This document shows, one piece after another, positions 17,955 to 26,954 of a DNA stretch of 64,000 bases (the stretch's first letter is position 1; each line of letters opens with the position of its first letter). Position numbers and translations under genes: made by a program. The DNA is taken from NCBI GenBank assembly GCA_946479035.1, contig CAMLDW010000005.1, positions 28,318 through 92,317 on the forward strand. Reading direction: 5' to 3'. This DNA comes from an uncultured Chthonomonadaceae bacterium (GTDB taxonomy: Bacteria > Armatimonadota > Fimbriimonadia > Fimbriimonadales > Fimbriimonadaceae). The notes beneath the pieces are model-generated. The model made no database searches and was not told where the DNA came from. It worked only from the letters and a program-made list of their open reading frames with translations.

Positions 17955-19565
17955 TCAATACGACACGCCTAGCGTCTCGAACGAAGGGCAGAACCTGTCT
18001 GTGCTGCAACCGTCCCACATCAACTGCCACCGCACCGGCGCGGAGGCGTCCACGAGGCACCCCGGCGCGAGCCACTCATAGAGCTCCGAGTACCGCAGGC
18101 AGCGCACCGCGTCGACGCGGCGGTAGACGTGCTCCGGCCTGATCTCGCTCGGGTGCGTGAGCCCCGCCGCGCCCAGGATCTCCAAGAAAGACTCCACGGT
18201 CCGCTGGTGGTAGCGGTCCACGCGCTCCCCCTTTTCCTCCACGTCGATCGCCTTGTCCAGCTTTGGGTCCGTGGTCGCGACGCCCACGGGGCAGTCGTTC
18301 ATGTTGCAGCGCCGCGCCTGGATGCATCCGAGCGCGAACATCATGCCGCGCGCGCAATTGCACGCGTCCGCGCCCAGCGCCATCGCGCGGAACATGTGGA
18401 ACCCTGTGATGATCTTTCCGCTCGCGATCAGCACGACCTTCTTGCGCACTCCCGCGCCGACCAGCACATTGTGCGCAAAGGCGAGGCCGTCGCGCAGCGG
18501 CATGCCCACCGAGTCGGAGAACTCCTGCGGCGCGGCGCCGGTTCCGCCCTCGCCGCCGTCCACCGTGATGAAGTCCGGCATCCGGCCCGTCACCACCATT
18601 GCCTTGACGATCGAAACGAACTCCTCCGGCTGTCCGATGCACAGTTTAAAGCCGACGGGCCTCCCGCCGCTCTTTTCGCGCAGGCGGTCGATGAACTCCA
18701 GCAGTCCGATCGGGCCGACGAAGGCTGAGTGCGCCGGCGGAGAGTCGACGCGGATCCCCGCAGGCACGCCGCGGATCGCCGCGATCTCTTCGGTCACCTT
18801 CTTGGCCGGCAAGATCCCGCCGTGCGCGGGCTTCGCGCCCTGCGAGAGCTTCACCTCGATCATCTTGATGCTCGGCGCCTGCACGGTCTCGACGAACTTC
18901 GCCTCGTCGAACGAACCGTCCGGCGCGCGGCAGCCGAAGTAGCCGGTGCCGACTTGGTATGTGATGTCGCCGCCGTAATGAAGGTGCGCGGGCGCGACGC
19001 CGCCCTCGCCCGTGTTGTGGCAGAAGCCGCCGAGCAGGGCCCCCTTGTTCAGCGCCATCACGGCGCGGCGGCTCAGCGAACCGTAGGACATCGCGCTGAC
19101 GTTGAGCACGCTCGCCTCATACGGCTGTTTGCACTTCGCGCCGCCGATGGGCACGCGCGGCTCGGTGGTCAAGTGCGGCACCGGCGCGCAGGAGTGGTTG
19201 ATCCACTCGTAGCCGGTCTCATAGACGTCGTTCTGCGTGCCGAACGGCATCGTCTCCACGACGCCCTTCGCCCTTTGGTACACGATAGACCTGTCGTTGC
19301 GTGGGAAGGGACGCCCGTCGATGTTGCTCTCGACGAAGTACTGCTGGATCTCGGGCCGCAACAGCTCCATCACGTAGCGCCCGTGCCCGATCACGGGATA
19401 GTTGCGCAGGAGCGAATGGTCCTTCTGGTTCATGTCGTAGACGCCGACGAGGATGTACGGCCCGACGGCGAAGAGCAGCCACCAGACCCACGGGTGGAAC
19501 GGCGCGAAAGCGAACACGAGCGCGAGCCCGAGGAACGAAAAGGCGTAGAAGACGATCCGCATCAT
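17955..19565 (-). CDS. FMN-binding glutamate synthase-family protein, membrane-anchored
   Basis: 536 residues. Resembles the central FMN/synthase domain of GltB but lacks the glutaminase domain. Two N-terminal transmembrane segments (about 5-20 and 26-45) are followed by the catalytic barrel, with ISAMSYGSLSRRAV-like (VSAMSYGSLS), GEGGVAP, DGGEGGTGAAP and a Cys cluster (CNCARGMMFALGCIQARRCNMNDCP) that can bind an iron-sulfur centre. Proteins of this type are widespread and often annotated as glutamate synthases without proof; the amide donor is unclear here. No GltD-like partner is adjacent. Confidence 0.86.
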   Translation of the reverse strand: MMRIVFYAFSFLGLALVFAFAPFHPWVWWLLFAVGPYILVGVYDMNQKDHSLLRNYPVIGHGRYVMELLRPEIQQYFVESNIDGRPFPRNDRSIVYQRAKGVVETMPFGTQNDVYETGYEWINHSCAPVPHLTTEPRVPIGGAKCKQPYEASVLNVSAMSYGSLSRRAVMALNKGALLGGFCHNTGEGGVAPAHLHYGGDITYQVGTGYFGCRAPDGSFDEAKFVETVQAPSIKMIEVKLSQGAKPAHGGILPAKKVTEEIAAIRGVPAGIRVDSPPAHSAFVGPIGLLEFIDRLREKSGGRPVGFKLCIGQPEEFVSIVKAMVVTGRMPDFITVDGGEGGTGAAPQEFSDSVGMPLRDGLAFAHNVLVGAGVRKKVVLIASGKIITGFHMFRAMALGADACNCARGMMFALGCIQARRCNMNDCPVGVATTDPKLDKAIDVEEKGERVDRYHQRTVESFLEILGAAGLTHPSEIRPEHVYRRVDAVRCLRYSELYEWLAPGCLVDASAPVRWQLMWDGCSTDRFCPSFETLGVSY

Positions 19566-19617
19566 GGCGCGTGGCCCGTATGTAGCGACGAAGGCGCGTC
19601 CACCAACGGTGCCCTCA

Positions 19618-19649
19618 CCCCCTCTCCCATCGCCGAGGGAGAGGGGGGG
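19618..19649. repeat. CCCCCTCTCCC/GGGAGAGGGGG palindrome
   Basis: Stem arms at 19618-19628 and 19637-19649, about ten bases past the tricorn stop and upstream of the glutamate-synthase-like gene. Candidate terminator for the tricorn gene. Confidence 0.6.
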
Positions 19650-19659
19650 AATTGTCGGC

Positions 19660-22600
19660 CTACCCGCCGCCGATCTTCGTGTTGTCCTTGTAGGGCGGGA
19701 GCTTCGGCACCGGGCGCTTGTAGTTCTGCAGCGCCTTCATCACTTCCGCCACCGCTCGCTCGAGCTGGGCGTCGCGCCCGGCGCGCCAGAGCACCGGGTC
19801 CCACTCCACGTCTATGTCCGGGTCGACGCCGTGGTTCTCGATCTCCCACGCGCCTTCGGGGGTGAAGAACGCGAGGTTCGGCGCAGTCACGCCGCCTCCG
19901 TCCACAAGCGGCGGGAATCCGAGGATGCCGACGAGCCCGCCCCAGGTCCGCTTTCCGACCAGCGGCCCGAGCTTCGACTTACGGAACGCCCACGGGAAGT
20001 AGTCGCCGCCCGAGCCCGCGTACTGGTTCGTGACTAGCGCCTTCGGCCCATAGATCGACATCAGCGGGCTCGTGAACGACTTGCCGTAGCGCGTCGCCCA
20101 CCAGCTCATCAGCGGCCGCGTGGTCATCGAGATGAAGTAGTCGTCCACGGATCCGCCGCCGTTGAACCGCTCGTCCAGCACCATGCCGTCCTTGTCGGCC
20201 TGCGCCCCGTAGTAGCGGTTGAAGAACGTGAAGCCCGCGACGCTCGTATTGGGCAGCCAGACGTAGCCGACCCGGCCGCCGCTCAGCTCCGCGACCTTGC
20301 GGCGGTTGCCTTCCACCCAGTCGAACACGCGCAGCGTCGACTCATTGCCCACTGGCACGACCGTCACCTCGCGCGAACCGGATCCGTCGGCGCTCGGCCC
20401 GACGCGCAGCCGCACTTGCTTACCGGCCTTGTACTCGAACCGCGCGTACAGGTTGTCCGTGTCCTTGAGGTCCGTGCCGTCGACCGCGAGCAGGTATTCG
20501 CCTGCAGCGACCTGCGCGCCGGGCTGGTTGAGCGGCGCTTGGACGCCAGGATTCCAGCTCTCGCCGGTCAGCACCTTCTTGAAGCGGTAGCGCCCGCTCT
20601 CAAGGGCATAGTCCGCGCCGAGGAAACCGATCGGCGGCCCCTCGACCCCCGGGACGTCGCCGCCGCCGATGTACATGTGGCCGACGCACATCTCGCCCAG
20701 CATGTCGATGAACAGGAGGTTGAGGTCCGCTCGGCACATCAGGCCGTCGAGGAACGGCTCGTACTTCTTTTCGAGCGTAGCGAGGTCCACACCGTGGTAG
20801 TTCGGGTCGTAGAAATAGTCGCGCTCGATGCGGAGCACTTCGTGGAACATTTGCCGCCACTCTTCGCGAGGTTCGATGCGGATCATCGCGCCGGAAAGGT
20901 CTACCGCACCCTGCCCAGGCTGCGGCGGCGCGGCGGTCGCGACTATGCTTACGGAACCGCCCGCGAAAATCGCCATGTGATCGCCGTTGGAAGAGACCGC
21001 GAGCGCCTGCACGCCCTGCGCGAACGGAGAGTCTTTGCGGGAAGCGAGGTCGAACTTGCGCAGCACCGGCGGCCCGCTCGGCGAGGCAGCGTTTGCGGAG
21101 GGCGCCGTGTCGAGCGTGAAGAACGAACCCTCCGCGCCTGCGACGAGCCCCGAATAGACGCGCGGCGCCATCGGTGCAGAAAGGATCCGCTGCCCTATCC
21201 CATCGAGGTCGATGCGGAATGGCCCGGGCTCAGCGGGCTTCGCCGGCTCGCCTACCGCCTCTTCATCGCTCTTGGGCGCAAAGGGCGAGGTCAGGTCGTT
21301 GCGCAGCACGATGACGTACGCGCTGCTCGTGACGTTCGGCGTCTCGAGGGCAGTCAGGTCGAGCCAGCCCGTCGAAGTGTTCGTGTTCGTGCTAGCAAGG
21401 AAGTAGAGGTACTTGCCGCCGCGGTCGAACGCGGGCGAGATCGCATCGCTCATCCCGTCCGTGAGCGGCACGAGCTTGGACTGCTCCAAGTTGTAGAGGT
21501 ACACGCGGCGAAGATAGTTGTCGCTCGCGCGGCTGAACGTCAGCCACTTGCTGTCCGGCGACCACGAAGGCTGGTAGCTGTACGTGACCGGGTAGTAGGG
21601 CGCTTCGTCGATCTTCGTCGCCGCACCGCTCTCCACGTCGCTCACCCACAGGATCCCGCGCATGTCCGAATAGGCGATCTTCTTGCTGTCCGGCGACCAC
21701 ACGATGCCCTGATAGAAGCCGCGCCCTCCTCCCGGCTCAAGCACCTTTGACTGGCCCTCGCCGTCCGATTGACGCAGCACGATCTTGTACTCGCCGCTCG
21801 CGTCGGATAAGTAGGCGATGGTCTTGCCGTCGGGGGACCACGCGGGCGACCGTTCGTTGCTGCCGCTGTTCTGCGAGAGGTTGCGCGCGTCGCCGTCCTT
21901 GGCCGGCACCGTAACGATCTCGCCGCGAGACTCCAGCACAAGCCGCTTGCCGTTTGGAGATACGTCGCCTGACGCGATAGAAGCAGCGAGCGGCACGTAT
22001 TTTTCGCGCACCTCGGGGAAGTCGCCGCGCACCGTCACCGGCACGTCAGCGATCTTTCCGCTCTTGGTGTCGTACAGTTTGATCGAGCCCGGCTCGGAGA
22101 GCGCGATGGCGTCCTGCCCAGCGGTGGCGGAAAGGAACCCGAAGCTGCCACTCTTGGCCAGCGCGCGCTGCGATCCGCCGGCGTCGTCGCACGAGTAGAG
22201 GTCGAACTTGCCCGCCTGGTCAGAGAGGTAGTAGATCTTGTTGCCGACCCACATCGGCGCCTTGTCGTTCCAACCCTTGCGCGGGACCTCCTTCCAGGTC
22301 GAGTCCGCGATGTTCAAGACGAAGATCGGGAACGCCTCACCGCCGCGATACCGCTTCCACGCTGGCTCGAACTGAAGGTAGGGCACATAAGCGATGCGCT
22401 TTCCGTCCGGCGAAAGGCTGCCCATCGTGCCGGAAGGGAAGGGAAGCCCTGTGGACTGCCCGCCCGAGACGGGGATCGTGAAGAGCCGCGGCAAGAACGG
22501 CAGGCACTCTTCATAAGATGAGAAGAGGACGCCCTTGCCGTCCGGCGTCCAGCCTTGCACTAGGTCGTCGCTGGGGTGGTACGTAAGGCGCTTCGGGATC

Positions 22601-22869
22601 CCGCCATCGGCGGGCATGACGTACACGTCCGTGTTCCCCGCGTACTGGCCGCTGAAGGCGATCCATTTGCCGTCCGGCGAATAAAACGGCTCGGACTCTT
22701 GGCCCGGATTGGTGGTGAGCCTGCGGGCGTCGCCGCCTTGGCGCGGAACGTCCCACAGGTCGCCCGCGAACGCGAAGCAGACTTTGCTTGCGCTGACGGT
22801 CGGGTGTTGAAATAGGAGCGGTGTTTGGGCCTGGGCCCCCGCAGCGAGCAGCATAAGCGCACAGAACAT
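19660..22869 (-). CDS. Tricorn-type S41 protease homologue
   Basis: 1069 residues with a signal peptide (1-15, AQAQT), so the product is exported. A beta-propeller region (about 16-500) has YSPDGKWIAFSG-type WD/TolB-like repeats. It is followed by a second propeller segment, a tricorn C1 domain, a PDZ-like region (about 800-850) and the C2 catalytic region with nucleophile Ser953 in QYAGSGGDYF. Tricorn degrades oligopeptides released by larger proteases. Upstream on the minus strand, TATTAT lies eight bases before the ATG (or TATGAT five bases before), with no Shine-Dalgarno. Confidence 0.92.
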   Translation of the reverse strand: MFCALMLLAAGAQAQTPLLFQHPTVSASKVCFAFAGDLWDVPRQGGDARRLTTNPGQESEPFYSPDGKWIAFSGQYAGNTDVYVMPADGGIPKRLTYHPSDDLVQGWTPDGKGVLFSSYEECLPFLPRLFTIPVSGGQSTGLPFPSGTMGSLSPDGKRIAYVPYLQFEPAWKRYRGGEAFPIFVLNIADSTWKEVPRKGWNDKAPMWVGNKIYYLSDQAGKFDLYSCDDAGGSQRALAKSGSFGFLSATAGQDAIALSEPGSIKLYDTKSGKIADVPVTVRGDFPEVREKYVPLAASIASGDVSPNGKRLVLESRGEIVTVPAKDGDARNLSQNSGSNERSPAWSPDGKTIAYLSDASGEYKIVLRQSDGEGQSKVLEPGGGRGFYQGIVWSPDSKKIAYSDMRGILWVSDVESGAATKIDEAPYYPVTYSYQPSWSPDSKWLTFSRASDNYLRRVYLYNLEQSKLVPLTDGMSDAISPAFDRGGKYLYFLASTNTNTSTGWLDLTALETPNVTSSAYVIVLRNDLTSPFAPKSDEEAVGEPAKPAEPGPFRIDLDGIGQRILSAPMAPRVYSGLVAGAEGSFFTLDTAPSANAASPSGPPVLRKFDLASRKDSPFAQGVQALAVSSNGDHMAIFAGGSVSIVATAAPPQPGQGAVDLSGAMIRIEPREEWRQMFHEVLRIERDYFYDPNYHGVDLATLEKKYEPFLDGLMCRADLNLLFIDMLGEMCVGHMYIGGGDVPGVEGPPIGFLGADYALESGRYRFKKVLTGESWNPGVQAPLNQPGAQVAAGEYLLAVDGTDLKDTDNLYARFEYKAGKQVRLRVGPSADGSGSREVTVVPVGNESTLRVFDWVEGNRRKVAELSGGRVGYVWLPNTSVAGFTFFNRYYGAQADKDGMVLDERFNGGGSVDDYFISMTTRPLMSWWATRYGKSFTSPLMSIYGPKALVTNQYAGSGGDYFPWAFRKSKLGPLVGKRTWGGLVGILGFPPLVDGGGVTAPNLAFFTPEGAWEIENHGVDPDIDVEWDPVLWRAGRDAQLERAVAEVMKALQNYKRPVPKLPPYKDNTKIGGG

Positions 22870-22877
22870 TGCGAATC

Positions 22878-22883
22878 ATAATA
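22878..22883 (-). promoter_or_regulatory. Leaderless -10 element TATTAT of the tricorn gene
   Basis: TATTAT-N8-ATG on the minus strand. An overlapping TATGAT with N5 is an alternative register. Confidence 0.45.
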
Positions 22884-22949
22884 CTGGTCTGTGCCGAGTG
22901 CAGTTGCCAAGGTCCCCTCGACCGTCCCGCCAGGCTCGGTGGCGGGTGC

Positions 22950-22955
22950 CAGAAT
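22950..22955 (+). promoter_or_regulatory. Possible leaderless -10 CAGAAT of the PLP decarboxylase
   Basis: CAGAAT-N7-ATG(22963). Weaker match than the TANNNT set; it supports 22963 rather than the in-frame start at 22891. Confidence 0.3.
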
Positions 22956-22962
22956 CCCCGGC

Positions 22963-24378
22963 ATGGACATCCAGGAGTTCCGCTCCGCCGGGCACAGGCT
23001 GGTCGAGCGGATGGCGGAGCGGTTCGAGTCGGCGCCCACCGACCGGGTGCTGCCAGACGTCGAGCCGGCCCTGGTCAACGCGCTCTTCTCCTATCCGATG
23101 CCCTCGCAAGGGAGCGCGATCGAAGACGTGCTTCGAGAGATCGACGAGGGGCTGCTCCCCTATTGCACGCAGCTGAGCAGTCCCGGCTACCTTGGACTCA
23201 TCACATCATCGCCGCTGCCGATCGGCGCGCTCGGCGACATGGTCGCCTCAGCGCTCAACCAGAACATCGGCGCGTGGACGATCGGCCCCTCTGCCACCGC
23301 GATGGAGCGGCAGGTCGGACGGTGGCTGTGCGACATGGTGGGCTACGGCGCGGGATCGGACGGGCACCTCGTCAGCGGCGGGATGAGCGCCAATTTGACC
23401 GCCTTGAAGCTCGCGCGCGACTTCATGAGCGGCGACAGGGCACAGGAGGACGGCGTTACGGGGCGCTTCGCGGTCTATGTGAGCGAGCAGCGCCACATCT
23501 CGATCGACAAGTCGGTCGATCTGATTGGGCTTGGGCGCTCTTCGTTGCGGCTGATCGATACGGACGACGAGTTTCGCATCGACGTCGCTGCTTTGGAGGC
23601 CGCGATCGCTGCGGACAAGGCTCGTGGCGTCATGCCTGGGTGCGTGATCGCGCTCGCTGGCACGACGAACACCGGCTCGGTCGACGACATGGTCGCTTTG
23701 CGCAAGGTCGCGGACAGGGAAGGGATGTGGCTGCACGCGGACGCGGCGTACGGCGGAGCGATGATGCTCTCGCGCAAGGGCCCGGGGCTCTTGCGCGGGC
23801 TCGAACTTGCGGACTCCGCGATCGTGGACCCGCACAAGTGGCTTTTTGCGCCGGTGGACGCGGGCGCGGTGCTGATCAAGGACGCCTCGCGGTTGCGGCG
23901 CTCCTTTGGTTTGGTGCCGGCGTACCTCACCGACGAGTTCGACGCGGAAAAGGCGCGCTACAACTTCTACGAGCACACGATGGAGCAGTCGCGGCGGTTC
24001 CGCGCGCTCAAGGTGTGGATGATCTTTCGCCGCTATGGCGCGAGGCGGATCGGCGAATGGATCGACGCGAACGTGGAGGCCGTGCAGCACCTGCACGCTC
24101 TCGTCGAGAAGACCCCTCACTTCAAGCCCGCTTGCTTTCCGCAGATGTCCGCGCTCTGCCTGCGCTATGCGCCGGAAGGTCGGAGCGAAGAGGAGCTTTC
24201 GAAGCTACACGCCGAGGTCGCGAGCGCGGTGGAGAAGGACGGCCGTTTCTGGATCGGTACGACCCGCTTGAAAGGGAAGACCCACTTCCGCCTTTGTGCC
24301 GTCAACCTCTTCACGCGCAAGGAGCACCTGGAAGGGCTGCTCGAACTGCTCAAGTCCGAGTGCGCGAAGCTGAGCTGA
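22963..24378 (+). CDS. PLP-dependent group II decarboxylase (aromatic/glutamate decarboxylase family)
   Basis: 471 residues from the ATG at 22963 (MDIQEFRSAGHRLVERM, the usual start of this family). Removes the carboxyl group of an amino acid. The PLP Lys is 292 in VDPHKWLFAP; the substrate-pocket region includes HADAAYGGAMML and TNTGSVDD. The family covers tryptophan, DOPA, tyrosine and glutamate decarboxylases; the exact substrate is not clear. The distal part ends normally. It converges on the class V aminotransferase with ten bases between. Confidence 0.88.
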   Translation: MDIQEFRSAGHRLVERMAERFESAPTDRVLPDVEPALVNALFSYPMPSQGSAIEDVLREIDEGLLPYCTQLSSPGYLGLITSSPLPIGALGDMVASALNQNIGAWTIGPSATAMERQVGRWLCDMVGYGAGSDGHLVSGGMSANLTALKLARDFMSGDRAQEDGVTGRFAVYVSEQRHISIDKSVDLIGLGRSSLRLIDTDDEFRIDVAALEAAIAADKARGVMPGCVIALAGTTNTGSVDDMVALRKVADREGMWLHADAAYGGAMMLSRKGPGLLRGLELADSAIVDPHKWLFAPVDAGAVLIKDASRLRRSFGLVPAYLTDEFDAEKARYNFYEHTMEQSRRFRALKVWMIFRRYGARRIGEWIDANVEAVQHLHALVEKTPHFKPACFPQMSALCLRYAPEGRSEEELSKLHAEVASAVEKDGRFWIGTTRLKGKTHFRLCAVNLFTRKEHLEGLLELLKSECAKLS

Positions 24379-24387
24379 AGCAAGGGC

Positions 24388-25662
24388 CTAAGCGATCCCT
24401 TCGCGCGAAGCCTTCAGCATCGCTTCGGCGAAGAGGTCGATCTCAGAGAGCGTCGTGTAGACGTTCGGCGTGACGCGCAGGCCCTGGAACTGCTTGTGCC
24501 CGATCGTCGTCACAAAAATCCCGTACTTCGCCAGCAGCCACTCGGCGAGCTTGCCCGGATCGGTACCGACGAGCTCGACGTTCGTGATCCCGCACGAGTG
24601 CTCCGGCAGGAGGTTCGTGTTGAACCGCACGCTCTTCTCGTTGCGGACCTTGTCCACCCACCGCGAGCGCAAATAGCGCAGCCGCGCGGCTTTTCTTGGC
24701 GCACCGATCAGCTCGTGGAACGTCAGCGCCTCGGCGATCGCGTTGTGGTTCGCCGCGGGGTGCGTGCCGATCTCCTCGAACTTGCGGATGTCCGCGTGCT
24801 GCGACTCGTTGTCCGCCATCATCGGCCAGAGCGACTCGATCTTGGACTTGCGGACATAGAGGAACCCCGTGCCGATCGGCGCCATCAGCCACTTGTGCAG
24901 CGAAACGCCGTAGTAGTCGCAGTCCAGGTCCTCATTGGTAAAAGGGAACTGCGCGAAAGCGTGCGCGCCGTCGACCACGACCGGGATGCCGCGCGCGCGG
25001 CACATCGTCACCACGTCCTTCACCGGCCAGATCTGCCCCGTCAGGTTGATCACGTGGCAGATCAGCACCAGCTTCGTGCGCGGCGTGATCCCGCGCGCGA
25101 TCGCGTCGACGAGCTCTTGCTTCGATTTCGGCACTGTAGGGAAAGAGACCTGCACCAGCTTCACGCCCTCGCGCCGCTCGCGCTGCTTGATGCAGTTGAT
25201 CATACGCGGATAGTCCTGGTCGGTCGTCAGCACTTCGTCGCCGCGCTGCAGGTCGATCCCGCCCAACGCGATCAGCAGCGCCTCGCTCGCGTTGCGCGTG
25301 ATCGCCATCTCCTCGCGGTCGCACCCGAAGGTCCTCGCAAGGCGCGTGCGCACGTTCTCGACCTCCGGCTCGAGGTTGCGCCACATGTGGTACGCCGGCG
25401 CCTGGTTGGAATACTCGAGCTGCCGCCGCATCGCCTCCTGCACGATGCGCGGCGAGGGGCACACGCCGCCGTTGTTGAAGTTGATGAGGTTGCGGTCCTG
25501 CGTGAACGCCGACTGGATCTGCGCCCAGAAGTCCTCGTCCTGCGCCGCCTGCTGGGGGTCGGCGTCGGCCCATGAGACGGCCTTTGCGACCAGGTCGAGC
25601 GAGTCGTTCCTGAAGGCTGCGATGACCGCGGCCGACTCTATGAACTCCCGGCGTGTGAGCAT
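24388..25662 (-). CDS. Class V aminotransferase-like PLP enzyme with Tat-like N-terminus
   Basis: 424 residues from the ATG at 25662. MLTRREFIESAAVIAA is a twin-arginine-type start, unusual for a PLP enzyme, and suggests export. The fold is the isopenicillin-N-epimerase / cysteine-desulfurase-like class V group: NFNNGGVCPSP, TRNASEALLIAL, VVDGAHAFAQFPF and PLP Lys257 in SLHKWLMAP. The reaction is uncertain; many relatives act on amino-acid side chains or racemise. TACACT lies six bases before the ATG. Confidence 0.83.
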   Translation of the reverse strand: MLTRREFIESAAVIAAFRNDSLDLVAKAVSWADADPQQAAQDEDFWAQIQSAFTQDRNLINFNNGGVCPSPRIVQEAMRRQLEYSNQAPAYHMWRNLEPEVENVRTRLARTFGCDREEMAITRNASEALLIALGGIDLQRGDEVLTTDQDYPRMINCIKQRERREGVKLVQVSFPTVPKSKQELVDAIARGITPRTKLVLICHVINLTGQIWPVKDVVTMCRARGIPVVVDGAHAFAQFPFTNEDLDCDYYGVSLHKWLMAPIGTGFLYVRKSKIESLWPMMADNESQHADIRKFEEIGTHPAANHNAIAEALTFHELIGAPRKAARLRYLRSRWVDKVRNEKSVRFNTNLLPEHSCGITNVELVGTDPGKLAEWLLAKYGIFVTTIGHKQFQGLRVTPNVYTTLSEIDLFAEAMLKASREGIA

Positions 25663-25668
25663 GGGCCG

Positions 25669-25674
25669 AGTGTA
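25669..25674 (-). promoter_or_regulatory. Leaderless -10 element TACACT of the class V aminotransferase-like gene
   Basis: TACACT-N6-ATG on the minus strand; identical hexamer and spacing to the element at 9261-9266. It fixes the start at 25662. Confidence 0.55.
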
Positions 25675-25696
25675 CTTCGATGGTGCGCGACAGCAG

Positions 25697-26101
25697 TCAA
25701 GCGATCCTCGACGAGGCCAAGGAGAACGCATCCACGATCAAGCTTGCAGTGACAAAAAGCATTAGCGGCCAATAACTGGAGATGCCGCCGTAAGCGAACG
25801 GCAACATAAGACTTAAAGCCCCGTAACCGCACCCTCCAGCTTTGACGAGATGCGCCATGCGAGCCCAATGGTGACGGCCAAAGTAGCCGATTCCGACAAC
25901 TACAGGCATGATGAAATAAAAGGTCCCGACCGCCGCGATGTGCCAGAGCGCGATGTATATATTGAACCCATCCTCCGACCAAGCGGACACAGTCGCGTAA
26001 AATATCGTAGCGACGAGCGCGAAACCACACAGCACGAATTGAGTCACGGCCTCCCTACGGCCATCTTTCTCGGTGCTGGAAGGCGATCGCTGGAGCGCCA
26101 C
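25697..26101 (-). CDS. Small four-helix membrane protein of unknown function
   Basis: 134 residues if the GTG at 26101 is used. That start lies one base after the epimerase stop and has AAGGGA as Shine-Dalgarno; an in-frame ATG at 26134 would overlap the epimerase. There are four predicted transmembrane segments (QFVLCGFALVATIFYATV; LWHIAAVGTFYFIMPVVVGIGYF; the AGGCGYGALSLMLPFAY region; YWPLMLFVTASLIVDAF). It is the last gene of the epimerase/oxidoreductase operon; I do not recognise the family. Confidence 0.6.
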   Translation of the reverse strand: MALQRSPSSTEKDGRREAVTQFVLCGFALVATIFYATVSAWSEDGFNIYIALWHIAAVGTFYFIMPVVVGIGYFGRHHWARMAHLVKAGGCGYGALSLMLPFAYGGISSYWPLMLFVTASLIVDAFSLASSRIA

Positions 26102-26102
26102 G

Positions 26103-26954
26103 CTAGTCCCTTCCCAAGATCGCATCCAGCGCAAGCGACGCGTTCTTGCACCGGACGTCAGGGTGCACAGGATAATCGTGAAGCATCTCCGCCGTCAGTG
26201 GCCCCTCGAAACCGGTCATTTCCAAAGCCGCGACCACTTTGTCCCAAGGCACGTCCCCCTCGCACAGGTCGCAGAACCCCTCGGCCGTCCCCACGCGCCG
26301 CTTGAAGTCCTTCACGTGCACCGCCTTCACGCGGTGCCCGAGGATCTGGATCCACTGGTCCGGGTAGCCGAACGGCATCACGTTCCCGACGTCGAAGTAG
26401 CTGCCGATCCACGGCGACTCGAACTGGTCGATGAACGTGCGCATCTCCAAAGGCGAAAGCAGGAACTTGTTCCACACGTTCTCGATCCCGATACTCACCT
26501 CGAGGTCCGCGGCGACCGGCAGGACGCGCTGCAGCCCCTCGGTCGCTCGTTCCCACACCGTGCCGTAGCCCTGCACCGGCGCCTCCGGCAAAAAGAACAC
26601 GTCTACCGCGCCGGGGATCGTGAGCAGCGCGCGCGCGCCGAACCACGCGCTGATCTGCAGCATCCGCTCCAGCGCGTTGAGCGCCTTGGTGCGGTCCGCT
26701 TCGCTGGCGCTCGCGAGGTTATAAGACCAGTACGTGCCGCTCGCCATGGTCGAGATTTGCAGACCGTGCTTGTTCGCTGCGGCCACAGCGTCTTCGCAGA
26801 AGGCCTGCGTCACGTCCAGACTCAGCTCCCCGCTGTCGCCGATCGCCGGCTCGACGCACTCGAACCCGTCGCGCTTGGCGCGCTTGAAGAACTCTGCGAG
26901 CGTCGGCTCGCCCGCATAGGACCACACGTTGATCCCTTTCAGCAGCCTGCTCAT
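26103..26954 (-). CDS. Sugar phosphate isomerase/epimerase (xylose-isomerase-like TIM barrel)
   Basis: 283 residues. AP-endonuclease-2/xylose-isomerase-like barrel that interconverts sugars or inositol derivatives with a divalent metal. Likely metal ligands: Glu in SIGIENVWNKF, Asp in GSYFDVGNVMPFG, His in VKAVHVKDFKRR, and Glu in the last strands (CEGDVPW / LTAEM). The ATG overlaps the oxidoreductase stop by four bases (ATGA), so both are translated together. The pair suggests oxidation plus isomerisation of one sugar or inositol. Confidence 0.87.
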   Translation of the reverse strand: MSRLLKGINVWSYAGEPTLAEFFKRAKRDGFECVEPAIGDSGELSLDVTQAFCEDAVAAANKHGLQISTMASGTYWSYNLASASEADRTKALNALERMLQISAWFGARALLTIPGAVDVFFLPEAPVQGYGTVWERATEGLQRVLPVAADLEVSIGIENVWNKFLLSPLEMRTFIDQFESPWIGSYFDVGNVMPFGYPDQWIQILGHRVKAVHVKDFKRRVGTAEGFCDLCEGDVPWDKVVAALEMTGFEGPLTAEMLHDYPVHPDVRCKNASLALDAILGRD

